64,000 nt of DNA from Smallanthus sonchifolius (taxonomy: Eukaryota; Streptophyta; Magnoliopsida; Asterales; Asteraceae): the NCBI GenBank assembly GCA_023525975.1, contig CM042034.1, positions 27,988,779-28,052,778 on the forward strand. The letters are read 5' to 3'. Below the pieces are notes generated by a model. The model was not told where the DNA came from. It did not search any database and saw nothing but the letters and a program-made list of their open reading frames with translations. Below are positions 57,555 to 64,000 of the stretch, piece after piece. Made by a program: the position numbers and the translations under genes. Position 1 is the first letter of the stretch. The number at the start of each line of letters is the position of its first letter.

Positions 57555-58107
57555 TAATTATCTTCTTTTGAATGTTAACATCCTTGTTTACCGAATAGTG
57601 TTTCAAGTCACTCATGCATCTTGGTATAATGGTTGTAGATGTGATGACTTCCTCATGACCTTTCTGCAAGATTTCATCAAACATACCTGAAGGAACCCTT
57701 GCATATTCACGATCGTTGTCGTCTTTTTCTTCTATTTGTTCCTCTTCTTGGATAGTAATCCCGCTAAGAACCTTTTGCACAAACAAACATTCTTTCTCAT
57801 CGGGTTTAATATCGTCTTCATCGAATCTGGGTAAACACTTCTGATCAGGTTCGTAATGATCCTGGTGTCGACCCTGTCGACCAAAAAGATTAGCAAAAGG
57901 CAGATCGTCACCTTCCTCGTCATCCCAGATGACGGTGTCAGTTTCGTTCTCCTCGTACCGTTCTTCACGTTGCAATTCCAGGTCCCAGACCCGCTGTTGC
58001 AACCTTGCAATTTCTGCAATATCACGCAGGTCCCTTCCGTCATCCTTGTTGCCTCGGCCGGCGTCTCTACGGGGGTGGCGTCGAAGTGCTCCTCCACGTC
58101 CTGCCAT
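57499..58107 (-). CDS. Gag-like ORF of the small LTR element
   Basis: Minus-strand frame from ATG 58107 (MAGRGGALRRHPRRDAGRG). An Arg-rich start is followed by a short coiled-coil (IAEIARLQQRVWDLELQREE), as at the start of plant Ty3 gag proteins. The rest is acidic (DEEGDDLPFANLFGRQGR, EEEQIEEKDDNDREYARVP) and has no capsid core or zinc knuckle that I recognise. 202 codons, no internal stop. The frame is open 29 codons further upstream, but ATG 58107 is the first Met after the primer site with gag-like sequence. Possible role: packaging of element RNA, by inference only. Confidence 0.6.
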   Translation of the reverse strand: MAGRGGALRRHPRRDAGRGNKDDGRDLRDIAEIARLQQRVWDLELQREERYEENETDTVIWDDEEGDDLPFANLFGRQGRHQDHYEPDQKCLPRFDEDDIKPDEKECLFVQKVLSGITIQEEEQIEEKDDNDREYARVPSGMFDEILQKGHEEVITSTTIIPRCMSDLKHYSVNKDVNIQKKIISDKDGLLFSKSWWQSLCG

Positions 58108-58121
58108 TGAATCTCCACTGA

Positions 58122-58133
58122 GCTCTGATACCA
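58122..58133 (-). promoter_or_regulatory. tRNA-Met primer binding site
   Basis: tggtatcagagc on the minus strand, an exact match to the usual plant LTR-element primer site, 2 bases from the LTR. Confidence 0.95.
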
Positions 58134-58135
58134 AC

Positions 58136-58434
58136 TGATGCAATTTATCTTGCAAACCACGTTGGATCGGCATTCTCAAACAAGAATCAAACAAAGCTTA
58201 AAACTCTTTAATAAAAATCAACCAACTTCATAACAAGAATTAATCCAGAATATAAAGAATCCTAGATTCATAAAAATAGGAAACAAACCAACTAGATAAA
58301 CAAACTTAATCATAAAAAAGATAAAAACCATAAAACTTAAAAGATAATTAACCCTTATCGCCACCTAAGGGTTATTCGGATCCACATCAGGGTTGGAACC
58401 CACGGGTTGACCCGAATGTGGCTCCACTGCATCA
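58136..58434 (-). repeat. 5' LTR (299 bp)
   Basis: Partner of 56825-57129; adjoins the primer site. Confidence 0.95.
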
Positions 58435-58439
58435 GTTTG

Positions 58440-58570
58440 ATATGCATGATTTGGTACAAGAAATGGGCCATTACATTGCACAGGGGGAACACCCTAACAA
58501 TCCTGAAAAACATAGTAGGATTTGACGGGAGAAAGATATTCTAAGCATATGTTCTATGAGCACAACAATG
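58440..58570 (+). pseudogene. TNL exon 2, part 2: MHD motif
   Basis: Joining 56824 to 58440 (dropping the element and one gtttg copy) keeps the frame and gives FDMHDLVQEMGHYIA, the MHD motif ending the NB-ARC. Then follow EHPNNPEKHSRI and a TGA (58523-58525) where family members have Trp. The exon ends at the donor ATG|GTACGT. Confidence 0.93.
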
Positions 58571-58686
58571 GTACGTAATGTATAAGTTAGCTTTGCAAAA
58601 TATATACACTATGTTCATCTAATCATACATACAAAACACTTTCTAGTCGATTCTTAACACCTTTTTGTTCCTTGATCACATAATAG

Positions 58687-58897
58687 TGACAAGATTGAAG
58701 CTTTAGGTTTGAATATCACTAGGATGGATTGTCCACAGCATCTTCCGCACGTTGTTGCAACCACGAAAAATCTCCGGTCAATTTACTGGCAGTTTTATCC
58801 TGCAACTCTGTTGTTCCCAACAAATTTCCAACCAACAAAGCTTTGTTGTCTAATCTTGCAATACAGCTGGCTAATACAACTCTGGGAGGAGTATACG
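58687..58897 (+). pseudogene. TNL exon 3
   Basis: DKIEALGLNITRM ... KNLRSIYWQFYP ... FPTNFQPTKLCCLILQYS: the short exon between NB-ARC and LRR found in TNL genes, carrying the first irregular LRR. Reading it needs phase 2 from exon 2, which ends in phase 0, so the splice junction is out of frame. Confidence 0.85.
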
Positions 58898-59019
58898 GTA
58901 ATTCTTATATGTTTTTCTCTATTACGGATGAAAGTAAAATTTTAAACATGATATGACCATGTAGTTATGCAACTGAATCAAGATACCACATCTGACTTAT
59001 GTGTAATTTTATACAACAG

Positions 59020-59964
59020 AATCTACCTAATTTGAAAGTGCTTGACCTCACTAATTTGATAAACCTAATCAAGACACCAGATCTCACGGGACTTCCATGC
59101 CTTGAAAGAATGATACTTCGTGAATGTTGGAATTTAAGAGAAATTCATCCATCAACCGGATGTCATGAAAGGCTTGCTTTTCTGGACTTGTATGATTGTT
59201 GGGGACTTCAAATATTTCCATCCATCACTGGGTTGCCAAAATTGGCGACTCTTACACTCTCTTCGTGCTCTAAACTTGTTAAGTTCCCAAATATCCAAAT
59301 GAACATGGATAGCTTGGTAGATATTTGTTTGGGAGGGAGTGGGATAGAAGTTTTACCCTCATCAATTGTATAATATTGTACAAACCTTGTTTCTCTAGAT
59401 TTAAGCCATTGCCAGAATCTAAGGAGTATTGAAGTGGACTTTTGTCACTTTAAAAAATTGAAAGAGCTTCGTCTCTTGTGTTGTAGAAAACTTGAGACAC
59501 CAGCACACGACCTCTTTAATGTAGACTGTTGTTTAGAGGTGCTTTCTTTACATCCCAGGCATCAACTACCTCCTTTTGTAAACTCAGATCTCTTGAGGTT
59601 TCCTCACCTTCCACGTTTCTTAACAAGGTTGAGTCTTAGATCATGCAAATTAGTAAACGGAGACCTCCCCTATGATATTTATGAGTTATCCGGCTTACAA
59701 GTACTAGACTTAAGCCAAAATACATTCTCAAGGATATCTTTCAACCTCGTGCAACTCCCTCGTCTCAAATTTCTCAACGTTTCAGGATGCTCAAGCCTTG
59801 TAGAATTGCCCGATCTCCCATCAAGCATATATGTTCTTATTGCATATAGGTGCAATTCACTTAAAATCACAGGAGATTTTCCAACAACTTATAAATGGTT
59901 GTGGAAAGTCGTACTTGGGGATAAAGTGTGTGGTGGAGAGAACATATCACAATCGATGTTTCAG
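59020..59964 (+). pseudogene. TNL exon 4: leucine-rich repeats
   Basis: NLPNLKVLDLTNLINLIKTP, then LPCLERMILRECWNLREIHP and further LRR units of about 23 residues (GLPKLATLTLSSCSKLVKFP; MDSLVDICLGGSGIEVLPSS). An in-frame TAA at 59371-59373 is followed at once by CTNLVSLDLSHCQNLRSIE. The second half (59434-59964) is open: LTRLSLRSCKLVNGDLPYDI, LSGLQVLDLSQNTFSRI, LPRLKFLNVSGCSSLVELPD. LRRs would contact the ligand. The exon ends in MFQ|GTTTGG. Confidence 0.93.
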
Positions 59965-60063
59965 GTTTGGCTCTATTTTAAATACCCTGTTCGTTCTTGA
60001 ATTTCTATCTTTATAAAGACCCAAGCAAACTAATTATGTTCATCTTGATTAAATGACTTACAG

Positions 60064-60585
60064 GGAAATGCCATTCCAGATCATTTTATGAGTTTCATAA
60101 GATATGATTTTGGCATGTCAAAGGCGCTAGGTTATGACATTCCAACAAGGTCCTTTGCATATGAGACATTTACATTACACCTTCCACGGAATTGGTACAG
60201 TGACTATAGTGGATTCTTAATATGTAGTTGTCGTGCTAACTTTATCAACATGACGATTATTATCAAGCAAGATATGAACATGGATATTCAGTCAGCTTGT
60301 CGTTCGGAAGAAGATTTTGGAACTAAAATAGGGGGCATGTGTTATATACCTTTTAATTCATTGATGCACAAGCCATTGTGGAATGGTAATATTTCATTTT
60401 TAATTTCTGATTGTGCGTTTAAAGTTAAACTTGTTCCCCGGAGAAGTAAAGGTTATTCGACGGAGAGATCAACAGACTGCTCAGAATTTTGGGATGAAAA
60501 AGTTAAAGACACAAAGACGTTTACAATCAAACATGTTTCAGGGAATTCTATCAAAACTTTATGGTCCTTTAATTGGCTATGCTAA
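60064..60585 (+). pseudogene. TNL exon 5: C-terminal jelly-roll (C-JID-type) domain
   Basis: GNAIPDHFMSFIRYDF, then FTLHLPRNWYSDYSGFLICS: the G.EIP.WF...LP..W....GF pattern of the post-LRR domain of TNL proteins, which helps recognise effectors. Open for 173 codons to TAA at 60583-60585, with no lesion in this exon. Confidence 0.85.
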
Positions 60586-61317
60586 AATGATTATTCACCA
60601 TTCTTTATTTATGTTCTCTTAATCTTTATGTCTGCTTTAATGATGGTTAATTGAGAAATTACTCAAGATCGAGGTGTATGAAACAGTTTTTGTCATCCTA
60701 TATGTATTTAAATGGTAATCTCATCCCCACACAGTTATTTCTCACTTTATATATGCTTGATTATCCCTCTAAAAATGAGCAACCAACAAACAACCAAGAC
60801 AAGATTCTTAGACTTTCTGTAATTATCTCAGAATGCGTTGATTGTTTGTTCTAAATGTTAATACGTGTATGTGCTAGATGTGTTATATGATAGTTAAATG
60901 AATGTGTGTGCATGCATTGTTAGAATCGTGGAGTCTTGTATACAAGCAACAGTGGAGCCTTGCCAACTTGTGCAACAAACAGTGGAGTCTTGTCTTTGTG
61001 ACAAGCAACAATAGAGGACTTTTATATTAGCATATGGAAACTTTATCTTTGGACAATGGTTTCGTGATTATTTACTTTAATTAGAATTCGGTAATTATCT
61101 CAGAGTGTGCTGATTGTTTGTTCTAATACATCATTGGTGCTTCTAAATGTGGTAAAAACATACTCAATACGTGAAAAATGCAAGTTGAAAAAGAAAGTTT
61201 GTTGAATATTAATTAAACAATAATTATTATTACTTATAAGCACTCAAAAGACAATAAATTCAACCAATTCAAGAACACATCATTGGAGTCACCATCCTTA
61301 ATTTTCCATCATTTGGT
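60586..61317. other. Intergenic region with direct repeats
   Basis: A segment gtaattatctcagaatgcgt + tgattgtttgttcta (about 60820-60854) recurs at about 61091-61125. Between them, 60930-61020 has three copies of a 'aacagtggagtcttgt' unit. No gene seen. Confidence 0.6.
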
Positions 61318-62726
<1,409 letters not shown>

Positions 62727-62789
62727 TGTGAATTGGAACCTAGCTAAGTAGGGTGATGTTTTGATGTTGATGAAGAAGATTGAGAAGAA

Positions 62790-62806
62790 GATGGTATTTG
62801 TAGGAG
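62790..62806 (-). promoter_or_regulatory. Core promoter candidate of peroxidase 2
   Basis: On the minus strand ctcctacaaatac, about 70 bp before the ATG, matching the same string before peroxidase 1. Confidence 0.55.
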
Positions 62807-64000
62807 GAGGAAGAAGAAGGCAATGTTAAAAGTTGATGCATGAAGTTGGTGTTAGCAAAATCAGGTGAGCTGAAATCTTTATTGTAATGGTGATTGATAG
62901 AAAAAGGTGGAGTTGTTCGATTATTTATGACAAGAAGGATAATGTTAAATATTATTTGTTTTTAATCTTTTTTTATGTCCTATTAGTTTCAGTTATTTTT
63001 TTTATCACAATGTGAATAAATTTACTACACCCCTTTTAAAGAAATATTGTAAACACTCGTTACTGAATCAACAAATTTGACCATGTAACTAATTGGTGAA
63101 GTTATAATATAATATTTAGAATTCTATAAAATATAATACAAATACTTTTATAAATAATGATGAAAAATTATGAAATTTTGATGGATGACTTGGATCCATT
63201 GACATCAAACTATTTTTCCAAACAAATACTATTGGTTAGAGTGGTTGGAGTCTTGAACCAAACTTAACTAACTCATTTGTATTATATTGGTTTTGGCACA
63301 CTAAATTTATTCCCTCCAATCTACCAAAACACTCCAAATTGGAAAGTACTGTACTTCACTGGATTGCTTAATAGATAAAATTATTGAAATCTTAATGTTG
63401 TGCTCTTGAGTATTATAGTTATGTATGACCCATAACCTCACTAAGCACATTTCATTACCAAACTAGTAAGCTAGTAGTTATAAAAGGAATTACATTATTG
63501 GGTGTTAAAAGTAAATATTGCAAACAGGATCCTAAAAAAAGCTGAATACCTCGCTTAAACTATATTTAGATAAGGATAAGTATAGGATATTAAACTAAAT
63601 ATTAGCTATGTTATTAAGTATATGGGTCTAAGAAAATAAGAGTCATAAATGTAAATTAGGTTTATGAGTCAAAAGTGTCAAATATGTAAGGGGTCTAGTT
63701 TGTAATAGGGTTATAGGTCTAAACGGTTTTATCCCAAGCGTTACGTTCGTATGGGATTGTACCGATTCATGTTGTATAAAACCCTAGGGGTCGGTCATTT
63801 ATAGTTTTATACACACTTGAAAAAAAAAATCTGTATTCAAAATTTTCAGTTAATGTTCAGTCGATCATCTTTTTACATATTAAAATATTTTGTCTTTGAT
63901 TATCAATATCAGAACGGTTTATTCGATTAAGGAAGTAAAAGAAGCTACATTTCGGTTGCAATCATCGATGGAAGTCTGTGTTACAATCAATAGATCAAAA
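62807..64000. other. Upstream region of peroxidase 2; possible LTR at the window end
   Basis: No coding sequence. From about 63500 the plus strand has an LTR-like look: a TATA box (gtataaaaccctagggg, about 63773-63790) then a leader with ttatacacacttg. No ends can be fixed before the window closes. Confidence 0.4.

Larger units (their letters stand above)
56820..58439 (-). mobile_element. Small non-autonomous LTR element inside the NB-ARC exon
   Basis: Element 56825-58434, read on the minus strand. LTRs: 56825-57129 and 58136-58434. An exact 5-bp duplication gtttg (56820-56824, 58435-58439). A perfect tRNA-Met primer site tggtatcagagc sits 2 bases inside the 5' LTR (58133-58122). Length is only 1.6 kb, with gag-like coding and no RT or integrase. 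It relies on enzymes from elsewhere. The related LTR at 44687-45015 shows that the family occurs twice in the window. Confidence 0.96.
49805..60585 (+). pseudogene. TIR-NBS-LRR (TNL) immune receptor gene, five exons, disrupted
   Basis: Exons: 49805-50265 (TIR), 55875-58570 (NB-ARC, interrupted by an LTR element), 58687-58897, 59020-59964 (LRR) and 60064-60585 (C-terminal C-JID/post-LRR). Splice sites are GT..AG. Phases fit except at exon 2/3. An intact protein of this kind is a cytosolic or nuclear receptor that senses pathogen effectors; its TIR domain cleaves NAD+ to trigger cell death. Lesions: an LTR element within exon 2 (56825-58434); in-frame TGA at 58523-58525 and TAA at 59371-59373; exon 2 ends in phase 0 while exon 3 needs two bases more. 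A Copia element enlarges intron 1 to 5.6 kb. A truncated TIR or TIR-NB product could still be made. Confidence 0.93.

Noticed and set aside
57732..58160. Alternative frames over the small LTR element's gag-like ORF, both strands
   Set aside because: Overlap the better-supported minus-strand frame and have no start context or motifs.

Overview
The window is nuclear DNA of a flowering plant. Genes have spliced exons with GT..AG introns, intergenic DNA is AT-rich, and plant transposable elements are densely nested. A TIR-NBS-LRR (TNL) gene, class III peroxidases and an alpha-expansin point to a eudicot. The style of the TNL and of the Copia polyproteins would fit Asteraceae, but that is an impression, not proof.

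Layout. 1-2298 is the 3' end of a Copia retrotransposon. It sits inside a minus-strand gene whose N-terminal exons remain at 2299-2945 (probable NodH-like sulfotransferase). 4802-8009 is an intact two-RRM hnRNP-type RNA-binding protein. 9046-14428 is a complete but decayed Copia element with LTRs and target duplications. 14.4-22.6 kb is a transposon graveyard: a Ty3-type leader with PBS and gag remnant, a palindromic MULE-like element split by a hAT element, and a minus-strand retroelement pseudogene with a zinc-knuckle and nuclease-like C terminus. 22771-24649 is an intact alpha-expansin. 25.5-41 kb holds a MULE nested in a hAT, a PIF/Harbinger transposase pseudogene, a pol-less LTR element with a gag-like ORF, two SINEs of one family in opposite orientation, and a hAT that carries three MITEs inserted into (TA)n tracts. 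41484-44501 (+) and 61318-62726 (-) are two intact PRX64-like peroxidase genes with the same intron positions. Between them lies a five-exon TNL pseudogene (49805-60585). It has been hit by a Copia element in intron 1 and by a small non-autonomous LTR element inside its NB-ARC exon.

Only four protein-coding genes look intact: the RRM protein, the expansin and the two peroxidases. The expansin (wall loosening) and the peroxidases (wall cross-linking and lignin) both act in the apoplast, but nothing shows they are co-regulated. No operon-like or defence-island logic applies here. The most instructive content is the nesting order of mobile elements, read from target-site duplications, and the fate of the genes they hit.
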